Below are positions 1-7,787 of a DNA stretch of 64,000 nucleotides, in pieces. The notes beneath the pieces are model-generated. The model saw only the letters and a list, made by a program, of their open reading frames with translations. It was not told where the DNA came from and made no database searches. Source of the stretch: DATAES01 sp036493595. GTDB taxonomy: Bacteria; Actinomycetota; Acidimicrobiia; Acidimicrobiales; JACDCH01. The position numbers and the translations under genes are program-made. Location: assembly GCA_036493595.1 (NCBI GenBank), contig DASXPN010000008.1, positions 98,634-162,633 of the forward strand. Direction: 5' to 3'. How positions within the stretch are numbered: the stretch's first letter is position 1; every line of letters starts with the position of its first letter.

Positions 1-464
1 CCGGCGTGACGTTGCTCGTGCTGTCGTCGGACGGCCTGAGCATCGTGTTCGCGCTGATGGTCGTCATCGCGGTCGTGCTCACCGGCGCGGGATGGGACGT
101 CCGCAAGCGGCCGTCGACCCTGTTCGCCGCGGGTCTGGCATCAGGCTTCATGGGCACGGTGTCGGGCATCGGCGGACCGCCCGTGGCGCTGCTGTACCAG
201 CACGACAGCGGCCGGACGCTGCGGGCCACGCTCCCGCGCTACTTCCTCGCCGGCGGCGCGATCACGATGCTCACGCTGGTCGCAGTCGGCAAGCTCGGGG
301 GTGATGAGTTGTTGCGGGCGCTCGTGCTGGTGCCGGGGATGCTCATCGGGCTGAGCGGCTCCGGTTGGCTGGCCGGCCACGTCGATCGCCGCACCGCTCG
401 GCCGTTCGTGCTCGTGCTCTCCGCGCTCGCGGCCCTCACGGTGCTGGCGAAGGAATTGCTGTGA
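1..464 (+). CDS. TauE/SafE-family sulfite/anion exporter, C-terminal part
   Basis: This is the 3' end of a gene that begins before the window, so its start cannot be seen. About 150 residues are visible and are strongly hydrophobic, with four or so membrane segments. A glycine-rich stretch, GTVSGIGGPPVALLYQ, matches the family repeat of TauE/SafE (formerly DUF81) permeases, which export sulfite, sulfoacetate or related anions across the inner membrane. The stop codon overlaps the GTG start of the following ABC ATPase gene (GTGA), so the two are probably co-transcribed. The substrate cannot be inferred from the sequence. Confidence 0.8.
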   Translation, partial: GVTLLVLSSDGLSIVFALMVVIAVVLTGAGWDVRKRPSTLFAAGLASGFMGTVSGIGGPPVALLYQHDSGRTLRATLPRYFLAGGAITMLTLVAVGKLGGDELLRALVLVPGMLIGLSGSGWLAGHVDRRTARPFVLVLSALAALTVLAKELL

Positions 465-1285
465 CATCCGTGCCCGGCGTGACGTCAGGAGCCAAGGAGC
501 GATCACGAGCCGCGGTGCGGTTCACCGGCGTCGGGCTCGTGCGCGATGACACCGTGATCCTCGACGAGGTCGACTGGACGGTCGGCGCGGACGAACGCTG
601 GATCGTGCTCGGCGCCAACGGGTCGGGCAAGACCACGTTGCTGCGGATCGCGTCGCTCTACCTTCATCCGTCGCGCGGGACGGTCGAGATCCTCGGGGAG
701 ACACTGGGGCGCGTCGATGTTCGCCGGCACCGGCGCAACATCGGCGTCGTGTCGTCGTCGTTCGCGGATCTGCTGCGGCCGACGATCAGCGCGCTCGATG
801 TGGTCGTCACCGCGAAGTACGCGGCCCTCGAGGCGTGGTGGCACGAGTACTCCGACGCGGATCGGCAACGAGCGCGGCAGTTGCTCGATCGATTCGGATG
901 CGGTGCGATGGCCGATCGCCCCTTCGCGGCGCTGTCTTCCGGCGAGCGCCAGCGCGTGCAACTGGCGCGCACGCTCATGACCGACCCTGGACTGTTGCTC
1001 CTCGACGAGCCGACCGCGGGGCTCGACCTCGGCGGCCGTGAGGATCTCGTGAAGCGGTTGGCGGCACTGGCCGCCGATCCGTCGACGCCGCCAACCATTC
1101 TCGTGACCCATCACGTCGACGAGATCCCGCCCGGATTCGACAAGCTGTTGCTGTTGCGCGGCGGCCGCGTCCTCGCCGCCGGCCCCATCGACGACACGCT
1201 CACCGAAGAGACGCTCGGCGCCTGTTTCGACATGCAGGTCACTCTTGAACGCCGCCACGACCGCTGGTTCGCCTTCGCCCGCTGA
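461..1285 (+). CDS. ABC transporter ATP-binding protein
   Basis: A cytoplasmic ABC ATPase of 274 residues. It has a Walker A motif (GANGSGKTT), the signature LSSGERQRVQLAR, Walker B LLLLDEP and an H-loop histidine in ILVTHHVDE. I chose the GTG at 461 because it overlaps the upstream stop by 4 nt; an in-frame extension further upstream lies inside the TauE/SafE frame. The domain is of the FepC/ModF-like single-domain type. No permease or binding-protein gene adjoins it in the window. The partner is therefore either the upstream membrane protein, which would be unusual, or a transporter encoded elsewhere. Confidence 0.85.
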   Translation: MTSVPGVTSGAKERSRAAVRFTGVGLVRDDTVILDEVDWTVGADERWIVLGANGSGKTTLLRIASLYLHPSRGTVEILGETLGRVDVRRHRRNIGVVSSSFADLLRPTISALDVVVTAKYAALEAWWHEYSDADRQRARQLLDRFGCGAMADRPFAALSSGERQRVQLARTLMTDPGLLLLDEPTAGLDLGGREDLVKRLAALAADPSTPPTILVTHHVDEIPPGFDKLLLLRGGRVLAAGPIDDTLTEETLGACFDMQVTLERRHDRWFAFAR

Positions 1286-1310
1286 GCCAACTCCGCCGAA
1301 CTCCGGGTCC

Positions 1311-1334
1311 ATTGCGGGGCGATAGCCCCGCAAT
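1311..1334. terminator. perfect 10-bp stem-loop between converging genes
   Basis: ATTGCGGGGC and its exact reverse complement are separated by a GATA tetraloop. The element sits 26 nt after the ABC ATPase stop and 48 nt before the end of the opposing SRPBCC gene. It has no T-tract. The position between convergent genes suggests a bidirectional terminator or transcript-end stabiliser. Confidence 0.65.
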
Positions 1335-1381
1335 AGAACCAACATTCAGCCCGTCGGTCAGTCGGCCGGGGGGTCAGCGGG

Positions 1382-1813
1382 TCAGGCGTGGTCGACGAGG
1401 GCGAGGAGGCGGGGCTTCGAGCGTTCGATCTCGTCGCCGAGGATTCGCTCGAGCACGGGCCCCCACAGTCCGCCGCCGTAGTGCAACTGCATGGTCAACC
1501 GGCTGGCGCCGTCGAACGGCTCGACGTCCGCCGACAGCACCCACGGCGAGTGGGCGCGGTCGTCGCGTTCCTGGCGCTCGAACACGACGCGGGACGGCGA
1601 CGAGTCGACCGTGCGCACCATGCGCAGCCGCTTCGATCGCGCCAGTGGCCCGAGCCGCCCTCGCAGGTCGACGACCCAGGCGGGCTCGTCCCCGCCTTCG
1701 GGCACGGCCCGCGGGACGATGTCGAGCCACTCCGGGTACAGGCCGAGGTCGGCGACGCACCGGTACAGCGCATCCGGGGCACAGGGCGCGACGAGCGTCG
1801 CGGTGACGTCCAC
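1382..1813 (-). CDS. SRPBCC (START/polyketide cyclase-like) family protein
   Basis: A 143-residue protein with the SRPBCC layout: an N-terminal strand (DVTATLVAPCAPDALYRCVADLGLYPEW), central strands and a long C-terminal helix (LERILGDEIERSKPRLLALVDHA). The family binds hydrophobic ligands in a deep cavity; no specific ligand is evident here. I chose the GTG at 1813, just 4 nt after the M23 peptidase stop, so it is most likely the last gene of the thiamine operon transcript. Longer in-frame starts lie inside the upstream gene and were rejected. Confidence 0.7.
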   Translation of the reverse strand: MDVTATLVAPCAPDALYRCVADLGLYPEWLDIVPRAVPEGGDEPAWVVDLRGRLGPLARSKRLRMVRTVDSSPSRVVFERQERDDRAHSPWVLSADVEPFDGASRLTMQLHYGGGLWGPVLERILGDEIERSKPRLLALVDHA

Positions 1814-1817
1814 TCGT

Positions 1818-3098
1818 TCAGGGTTTGGTAGTCGCGGACTGCGGGTCGGCCGCGAGCAGGATCGGGTACGGATCGACCGCGGGGCCACCGCCCGGGTGCA
1901 CCTCGAAGTGCAGGTGCGGCCCGTACGCATCACCGGTGTGCCCGACGTAACCGATCAGCTGGCCCGCCTCGACGACCATCCCTGTCTGCAGTCCCACTAC
2001 ATAGGCCGACAGGTGTGCGTAGTAGTAGGACGTCCCGCTCTCACCCTTGAGCCAGATGCCGTTGCCACCGAGACCGCCTGAGCTCAGCTGCGTGATGATG
2101 CCGTGCTCCGCGGCGTACAGCTCGGTTCCCTCCGCCGCGACGATGTCGCAACCTTGGTGCGTGTGGGCCTGTGGCGTGCCCGGCAGACGCGGGTCGCCGA
2201 AGTCCTCGCTGAACGTGTGGGGTGGCGCCACCGGGAACACGAACCCGTGGATCACGACGTTGCCGCCGGCGGACGTGACCGCCAGCTCGAGCTGCGCGCT
2301 GTTGAGGTCGAGTTGTGCCTGGGCCTCGTCGACCTTCGCCTGGGCCAGCAAGGCCTGGGTGTCGGTGAGACTCTGGGCTGTCTTCGCCTGATCGCTCGTC
2401 ACCTGTGCTTGCGCGGCCTTGTACCGCGCGATCGACGCGTTGTCCCGGTCGGCGATCGCGCTGAGCAGCGCCGTTCGCTGTCCGACCTGATCCTGGTCGT
2501 CGGACCACTCCTCGATGTCGTCGGGCCCGCGCATGTACGCGTCGATGGCGCGCGCGACGAGGTCGTCGTGCGCGTCGGTCAGGTTCTTGATCGCCTGCTG
2601 GCCCGCGGCGTTCAACTGATCGACCTGACCCTGCACGTTGGCGAGCGTCGCCTCGAGCTGCTGGCGATTGGCGACCGCGGCCTCGTACGCGGCCTGCCGG
2701 GCGAGAGCCGATGCCCTGGCGGTGCGCACGTCGACTTGTACGACCCGGTTGGGAGGCGGCGCCACCGCGCCGGGCGTGCTCGGGGCCGGCTCGGGCGGCA
2801 CGGTGTCCGGGGTCTGCGGCACGCTCTCGGGCGGCGCGTCACCGTTGGTCCCCGGATCCTCCGTGGTGGGCGGCGGCGTCGTGGTGTCGGGGGCCTGAGG
2901 GAGCGTCGGCAGCGTGATCTCCGGCGGCGCGGTCGTGGTCGTGGAGTCGGAGGACAAGCCCGAATCCGAAGCGGAATCGGATGCATCGGGCGGGGTTTGC
3001 GCCCAGGCCCGGCCGGCCGACGTCACCATCACGCCCAGAACGGCGGCCGCGACGAGTGAAACCGTCGCCACTACCGCGAGGGCGCGCCGCGAGATCAT
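1818..3098 (-). CDS. secreted M23 (LytM) peptidase with coiled-coil domain
   Basis: A 426-residue exported protein. It has a signal peptide (residues 1-34, ending in an AWA-Q-like site), a Pro/Thr/Asp-rich linker to about 110, and a long Ala/Gln-rich coiled coil (about 125-280). The C-terminal M23 domain carries the zinc ligands in HQGCD and HLHFE. The layout resembles EnvC- or RipA-region-like peptidoglycan endopeptidases that act in the wall or regulate amidases. The start lies 4 nt after the thiQ stop, which puts a cell-wall gene in a TPP-riboswitch transcript. The active-site residues look intact. Confidence 0.88.
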   Translation of the reverse strand: MISRRALAVVATVSLVAAAVLGVMVTSAGRAWAQTPPDASDSASDSGLSSDSTTTTAPPEITLPTLPQAPDTTTPPPTTEDPGTNGDAPPESVPQTPDTVPPEPAPSTPGAVAPPPNRVVQVDVRTARASALARQAAYEAAVANRQQLEATLANVQGQVDQLNAAGQQAIKNLTDAHDDLVARAIDAYMRGPDDIEEWSDDQDQVGQRTALLSAIADRDNASIARYKAAQAQVTSDQAKTAQSLTDTQALLAQAKVDEAQAQLDLNSAQLELAVTSAGGNVVIHGFVFPVAPPHTFSEDFGDPRLPGTPQAHTHQGCDIVAAEGTELYAAEHGIITQLSSGGLGGNGIWLKGESGTSYYYAHLSAYVVGLQTGMVVEAGQLIGYVGHTGDAYGPHLHFEVHPGGGPAVDPYPILLAADPQSATTKP

Positions 3099-3102
3099 CC
3101 CG

Positions 3103-4173
3103 TCAGTCTTTCGGTCGGAGCGGCGCTGGTATCAAGTGCGCCGGGTGCGGATCGGGATCGACCACGAGTACGGCGTCGCGGCCGACCCGGACGCCGACCC
3201 GCTTGCCGGCGGCCGGCACGGTGGCCGTTCGGGCCACCACTTCGAGGGTCGAACCGCCGTCCAGTTGCACAGGCACGAGGAAATGATCGCCGCGAAAGCT
3301 GGCCGCGAGGGCATCACCCTCCAGATCACCGGTGTCCACCGGGACCAATGAGAGTGCATCCGGCCTCATGACCAGGCAGGCAGGGCCGTCGCCGCGCTCG
3401 GTGGTGAACGTCCCGGCGGGACAGATCACCTGCCCGCGCCGCACCTCGACGTCGAACACGTTGACGAAGCCGAGGAACCGCGCCACGAACCCGTCGACCG
3501 GGTGACGCCACACATCGAAGGGCGCGCCGACCTGCACGATGCGACCGGCCCGCATCACCGCGACCCGATCCGCGATCGTGAATGCCTCACCTTGGTCGTG
3601 GGTGACCGTGATCGTGGTGGTGTCGAGCAGGCGGAACAGGTCACGCAATTCGACGGTGAGTCGCTCCCGCAGTGAGCGGTCGAGCGAACCGAGCGGCTCG
3701 TCGAGCATCACCAGCCGAGGGGACGCGGCGAGGGCCCGTGCCAGCGCGACGCGTTGCTGCTCGCCGCCTGACAGCGACGCGACGGATCGCTGCTCGTAAC
3801 CATCGAGACCCACGAGCGTGAGCGCGTCGCGCACGCGCGCCGCCACCGTCGCTCGGTCCTCGTGCTGCATCCGCGGGCCGAAAGCTACGTTGCCGGCGAC
3901 GTCGCGGTGCGGGAACAGCGCGTAGTCCTGGAACATCAGTCCGAGCCGGCGGCGGTGCGGTGGCACACCGGCCATGTCCACGTCGTCGACCGTGACGCGG
4001 CCCGCATCAGGCGTGACGAGCCCCGCGATGGCGCGCAGCATCGTGCTCTTCCCGCAGCCACTCGGCCCGAGCAAGGTCACGATCTCGCCCGATGCCACGT
4101 GGAGATCGACCCCGTCGACCGCGACCTTGTCGCCGAACGAGACCCGCAGTCCTTCGACGTCGAGCGTGCTCAA
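3103..4173 (-). CDS. thiQ: ABC transporter ATP-binding protein, thiamine uptake
   Basis: A 356-residue cytoplasmic ATPase with Walker A GPSGCGKST, signature LSGGEQQRVALARALA and Walker B LVMLDEPLGSLD. A C-terminal TOBE-like beta domain (about 240-345) is typical of the iron/thiamine/polyamine (CUT1-like) ATPases. Its ATG overlaps the permease stop (ATGA). By sequence alone it could be an iron(III) or spermidine ATPase. The TPP riboswitch and thiN at the head of the operon make thiamine or its phosphates the likely substrate. Confidence 0.82.
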   Translation of the reverse strand: MSTLDVEGLRVSFGDKVAVDGVDLHVASGEIVTLLGPSGCGKSTMLRAIAGLVTPDAGRVTVDDVDMAGVPPHRRRLGLMFQDYALFPHRDVAGNVAFGPRMQHEDRATVAARVRDALTLVGLDGYEQRSVASLSGGEQQRVALARALAASPRLVMLDEPLGSLDRSLRERLTVELRDLFRLLDTTTITVTHDQGEAFTIADRVAVMRAGRIVQVGAPFDVWRHPVDGFVARFLGFVNVFDVEVRRGQVICPAGTFTTERGDGPACLVMRPDALSLVPVDTGDLEGDALAASFRGDHFLVPVQLDGGSTLEVVARTATVPAAGKRVGVRVGRDAVLVVDPDPHPAHLIPAPLRPKD

Positions 4174-5813
4174 AACTCACCGAGACCGGGCGTCCGGAAC
4201 CGCTCGATGGCGAAGATCGCCGTCGCCGTGATCACCATCAGGATCGTGCTCATCGCCATCGCCGCTCCGAAGTTCGCCGCGCCGGCTTGCGACAGGTACC
4301 GGAAGATGGCGACCGGCATGGTGGGACGATCGGGTCGAGCGATGAACAGCGTCGCCCCGAACTCGCCGAGCGAGATCGCGAACGCGAAGCCGGCGGCGAC
4401 GAGCAGCGCCCGCCGCACGATCGGCAGGTCGATCTCGCGCCACACGTGCCCCGGCGAGGCGCCGAGCATCGTCGCCGCCTCGCGGAGCCGGTCATCGATG
4501 GAGCGGAGCACCGGCACCAGGATGCGCACGACGAACGGGATGGCGATGAGCGCGTGCGCGATGGGCACGATGATCCACGACGCCCGCAGGTCAACAGGCC
4601 GATCGAGTGCGATGAGGAAACCGAAGCCGACCGTCACCGCCGACGTGCCGAGCGGCAGCATCAGCAGTAGGTCGAAGGCCGCGCGCGGACGGCTGCGTCG
4701 CCGCACGTCGCCGGCAACGACGAACGCGGCGATACCGCCGACCACGAGCGCGATCATCGTGGCCACCGTCGCGAACTCCAACGAGTTGCGCACCGCGTCG
4801 AGTGGTGGGACGAACCTCGCCGCCACGCGCGGTGTTTCGACGAGGGCGCGGTAGAAATCGAAGCCGTAGCCCGACGACGTGTGCAACGACCGCTCGACCA
4901 GCACCGCCATGGGTCCGCCGAGCAGCACGGCCATCAACAACAGGTTCGCCGCCAGGAACCAGCGCTCGAGTCCTCGCGGGCGATGGGCGACATCGGCGAC
5001 GGCCAGCAATCGCTGCTGCACCGCCCGCCGTCTCGTCGCGACCGAGGACAGCAGCAGCAACGAGATGACCGCAACCATCTGCACGATCGCCAGCACACTG
5101 GCCGTCCGCAGATCAAGTCGATCGAGCGTCGCCCGCTTGATGCCGACCTCGAGCGTGCTGTGGTCCTGGCCGCCGAGCAACAGGACCACGCCGAACGAGG
5201 TGAACGAGAACAAGTACACGATGGCGGCCGCCGACACGACGGCCGGACGGAGCAGCGGCCACGTGACCTCACGCATCGCCTTCCATCGTGAGGCGCCGAG
5301 CGTGCGGGCCGCGTCCTCGAACGCGGGATCGAGATGCGACCACAACCCACCGACGGTTCGCACGACCACCGCGTAGTTGAAGAACAGATGCGCGAGCAGG
5401 ATGGCCCACACGGAACCGTCGAGGTCGACGCGACCGCCGAAGATGCCGCGCTCCCCGATGATGCCGAGGAACGCGGATGCGACGACGATCGTCGGCAACA
5501 CGAACGGCACGGTCACCGCGGCGCGCAATGCGTTCTTGCCGCGGAACGCGAAGCGAGCGAACACGTACGCGCCGGGCAACGCCAGCGCAAGGGTCAGCAG
5601 CGTCGAGGCGGCGGCTTGCCACACCGTGAACCAGATGACGTGACGCGTCGACGCGTTGCCGAGCACGTCGCCGATGGCGCTGAGATCCCACTGCCCGTCG
5701 GGATGAAAGCCGCGCACGACGATCCTCGCCACCGGCCAGACGAAGAAGAACCCCACGAACCCCACGGGGACGGCGGCCAGCGCCACCATCCCGAGGCCAC
5801 GTCTTCTGGTCAT
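4170..5813 (-). CDS. thiP: fused ABC permease, thiamine uptake
   Basis: A 547-residue inner-membrane protein made of two fused permease halves of about six helices each. Each half has an EAA loop (EDAARTLGASRWKAMREV and LREAATMLGASPGHVWREI), as in ThiP and FbpB. I chose the ATG at 5813 because it overlaps the binding-protein stop by 4 nt; an upstream in-frame start at 5846 would lie inside thiB. With ThiB and ThiQ it forms a complete importer. Confidence 0.85.
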   Translation of the reverse strand: MTRRRGLGMVALAAVPVGFVGFFFVWPVARIVVRGFHPDGQWDLSAIGDVLGNASTRHVIWFTVWQAAASTLLTLALALPGAYVFARFAFRGKNALRAAVTVPFVLPTIVVASAFLGIIGERGIFGGRVDLDGSVWAILLAHLFFNYAVVVRTVGGLWSHLDPAFEDAARTLGASRWKAMREVTWPLLRPAVVSAAAIVYLFSFTSFGVVLLLGGQDHSTLEVGIKRATLDRLDLRTASVLAIVQMVAVISLLLLSSVATRRRAVQQRLLAVADVAHRPRGLERWFLAANLLLMAVLLGGPMAVLVERSLHTSSGYGFDFYRALVETPRVAARFVPPLDAVRNSLEFATVATMIALVVGGIAAFVVAGDVRRRSRPRAAFDLLLMLPLGTSAVTVGFGFLIALDRPVDLRASWIIVPIAHALIAIPFVVRILVPVLRSIDDRLREAATMLGASPGHVWREIDLPIVRRALLVAAGFAFAISLGEFGATLFIARPDRPTMPVAIFRYLSQAGAANFGAAMAMSTILMVITATAIFAIERFRTPGLGEF

Positions 5814-6928
5814 CCGAGAACGGCCGATGTCCAGTCGTCGATCCATCGCTCGCGGTTGGCGCCGATGCTCTGCGGGTCGAGCTCGATCGGGTTCGGCGGC
5901 TTGACGGCGAACTTCGTGAACACGTCAGGCAGTGCCGCGTCCGGGCGCACCGGGTACACGTACATCTGCAGCGGCATGTCCTCTTGGAACTGCTTCGAGA
6001 GCATGAAGTCGATGAACCGGTGCGCGGCATCGGCATGCGACGTGCCCTTCAGCACGCCGACGAACTCGATCTGCTTGAAGCAGCTGTCGCTCACGACGCC
6101 GACGGACGTGTCGTCCTTCGGCGGGTTGGCGAACACCACATCAGCGGGCGGGCTCGTCGCGTAGGACAGCACGACCGAGCGCGTGCCGGTGCCGCTACTG
6201 CCGACGGTGAAGTCGTTGTTGTAGGCCTGGTCCCAGCCGTCGTCGACCTTCAGGCCGTTGGCCTTCAGCTGGCGCCAGTAGTCGAGGTAGTGACTGTCGC
6301 CGAAGTGCTCCACGGTGGCGACCAGGAAGGCGAGCCCCGGGCTCGACGTCGCCGGGTTCTCGACGACGACCGCGTCCTTGAACTCGGGCTTCGTGAGGTC
6401 TTCGAGTGTCTGCGGCGCGGCCGGTTGGCCGGCACCGCCGAACTTGGTCTTGTCGTAGTTGAGGCAGACATCGCTCTCGTCGACCGGCGTAACGCGGTGC
6501 TGCTGCGAGTCGAGGTCGTACTGCGGATCGACGGCGCTCATCGCGGGCGACGAGTAGGGCTCGAACAGTCCGGCGTCGAGCCCCTTGGTCAGCAGCGTGT
6601 TGTCGATGCCGTACAGGACGTCGCCTTGCGGATGGTCCTTCGTCAGGATCGCCTGGTTGACCACCGCGCCCGCGTCACCACCCTTCACCTGCTTCACGGT
6701 GATGCCGGTCTGGTCCTCGAACGCCTGGAGCACGTTGTCGCTCACCGCGAACGAGTCGTGCGTGACCACGGTGATGGTCTGCGGTGCCGGCGTCCCGCCG
6801 CTGCTTGCTCCGCTGCCGCCGCTCGCGCTCGGCGACTTGTCGCTCGCGCACGCCTGCGCCAGCAAGCCCATCGATGCCGTCAACGCCAACAGCACCACTG
6901 CCGCGCCCCTTCGCCCTCGATGCCACAT
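5810..6928 (-). CDS. thiB: thiamine ABC transporter substrate-binding lipoprotein
   Basis: A 372-residue extracytoplasmic protein. An N-terminal hydrophobic signal ends in LLAQAC, so Cys27 is the probable lipidated residue, followed by a Ser/Gly-rich linker. The body resembles the ThiB/iron(III) periplasmic-binding family (ITVVTHDSFAVSDNVLQAFE, then a two-lobe fold). The start overlaps the thiN stop (ATGA). The assignment to thiamine rests on the riboswitch and on thiN; the sequence family also includes iron and 2-aminoethylphosphonate binders. Confidence 0.82.
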   Translation of the reverse strand: MWHRGRRGAAVVLLALTASMGLLAQACASDKSPSASGGSGASSGGTPAPQTITVVTHDSFAVSDNVLQAFEDQTGITVKQVKGGDAGAVVNQAILTKDHPQGDVLYGIDNTLLTKGLDAGLFEPYSSPAMSAVDPQYDLDSQQHRVTPVDESDVCLNYDKTKFGGAGQPAAPQTLEDLTKPEFKDAVVVENPATSSPGLAFLVATVEHFGDSHYLDYWRQLKANGLKVDDGWDQAYNNDFTVGSSGTGTRSVVLSYATSPPADVVFANPPKDDTSVGVVSDSCFKQIEFVGVLKGTSHADAAHRFIDFMLSKQFQEDMPLQMYVYPVRPDAALPDVFTKFAVKPPNPIELDPQSIGANRERWIDDWTSAVLG

Positions 6929-7626
6929 CAGCCTGCTCCTCCCTCTCCGTCGTCGTCTCGGTCGTTGTTTCCATCACGTTCACCGGGCAGCACGACGACG
7001 AGCGTGCCCGTGTCCAGTCGCACCGACGCCGGCGACACCTCGAGCACGTTGCTCACTCCGCGGGACGTCCCGGCCGGCAACGCTTCACCGTCGAGTGGGT
7101 AACGCAGGCCGGCCGTGCGCACACCGGCCGCCGCGCCGTGGACCGGCAGCAGGGTCACGACCTCGCCCGGCTCGCCCTCGATCGCCACGGCCGGCTCGCC
7201 GCCGTGCACCACGTGCACCACGCTCGGGCCGAGATACGCCGTGATGGCCGTGGACGCGTACCGAGGAGAGGCCAGCACGAACAAGTTGGCGAACAAGTGG
7301 TCGCGACGCCCGCCGTCACCCCCGATGACCACGATGTGCCTTGCACCCGTCGCGATCGCTTCGTCCATGGCGAGCTCGAGATCGGTGTGATCCTTGGCCG
7401 CGGGATGGCGTTCCACGCGCGCACCCGCGGCGGTCACGGCATCGAGGCCCGCCTCCGACACCGAGTCGAAGTCGCCCACTGCGACGTCGACGTGCAACCC
7501 GGCGGCCAGCGCGTGGTCCACGCCTGAGTCCGCGGCGATCACGATCGCGTCGACGGGCAGCACCGATCGCCATCTGCGGTCGGGCGCGTCGCCGCCAATG
7601 ACGACGATGCAATGGTCAACGCTCAC
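6928..7626 (-). CDS. thiN: thiamine diphosphokinase
   Basis: A 232-residue cytoplasmic enzyme that converts thiamine plus ATP to thiamine diphosphate. Diagnostic motifs are ADSGVDHA, VAVGDFDSVS, KDHTDLELAMDEA and GGDGGRRDHLFANL, which hold the metal- and ATP-binding acidic residues. I chose GTG at 7626: an upstream in-frame ATG (7644) is part of the conserved riboswitch core, and the GGAGGG at 7631-7636 is a good ribosome binding site 4-10 nt ahead of the GTG. It leads the thiNBPQ operon, so imported thiamine is phosphorylated directly to the riboswitch ligand. Confidence 0.9.
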   Translation of the reverse strand: MSVDHCIVVIGGDAPDRRWRSVLPVDAIVIAADSGVDHALAAGLHVDVAVGDFDSVSEAGLDAVTAAGARVERHPAAKDHTDLELAMDEAIATGARHIVVIGGDGGRRDHLFANLFVLASPRYASTAITAYLGPSVVHVVHGGEPAVAIEGEPGEVVTLLPVHGAAAGVRTAGLRYPLDGEALPAGTSRGVSNVLEVSPASVRLDTGTLVVVLPGERDGNNDRDDDGEGGAG

Positions 7627-7628
7627 GG

Positions 7629-7746
7629 CTCCCTCCGCTGGCATTACCCAGGTCAGGTTCGTGGGTCGGTGGCGCTGCTCTCGTCACCCTCGCAGGTGAT
7701 TGCCGTCCACCCTCTCAGCCCGGCTGTCCCGAGCTCCCCAGGGTTC
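7629..7746 (-). promoter_or_regulatory. TPP riboswitch (THI element)
   Basis: On the minus strand the conserved THI-box pieces occur in order: an AGCUCGG...CCGGGCU helix, CUGAGAGGG, then a variable arm, then GAACCUGACCUGGGUAAUGC and CCAGCGGAGGGA. The outer P1 helix can form between a 5' CCCU and the AGGG inside the 3' GGAGGGA. That same purine run is the thiN ribosome binding site. The element therefore probably controls translation by hiding the binding site when TPP is bound. It governs thiN-thiB-thiP-thiQ and probably the two genes behind them. Confidence 0.95.
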
Positions 7747-7787
7747 GGTTGTCTCGCGGGATGGTACCGCCGCGTACCGGCGACGCC

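Noticed and set aside
7627..7644. ATG at 7644 as the thiN start
   Set aside because: The ATG is the conserved UAAUGC of the TPP riboswitch, and the ribosome binding site lies downstream of it, in front of GTG 7626.
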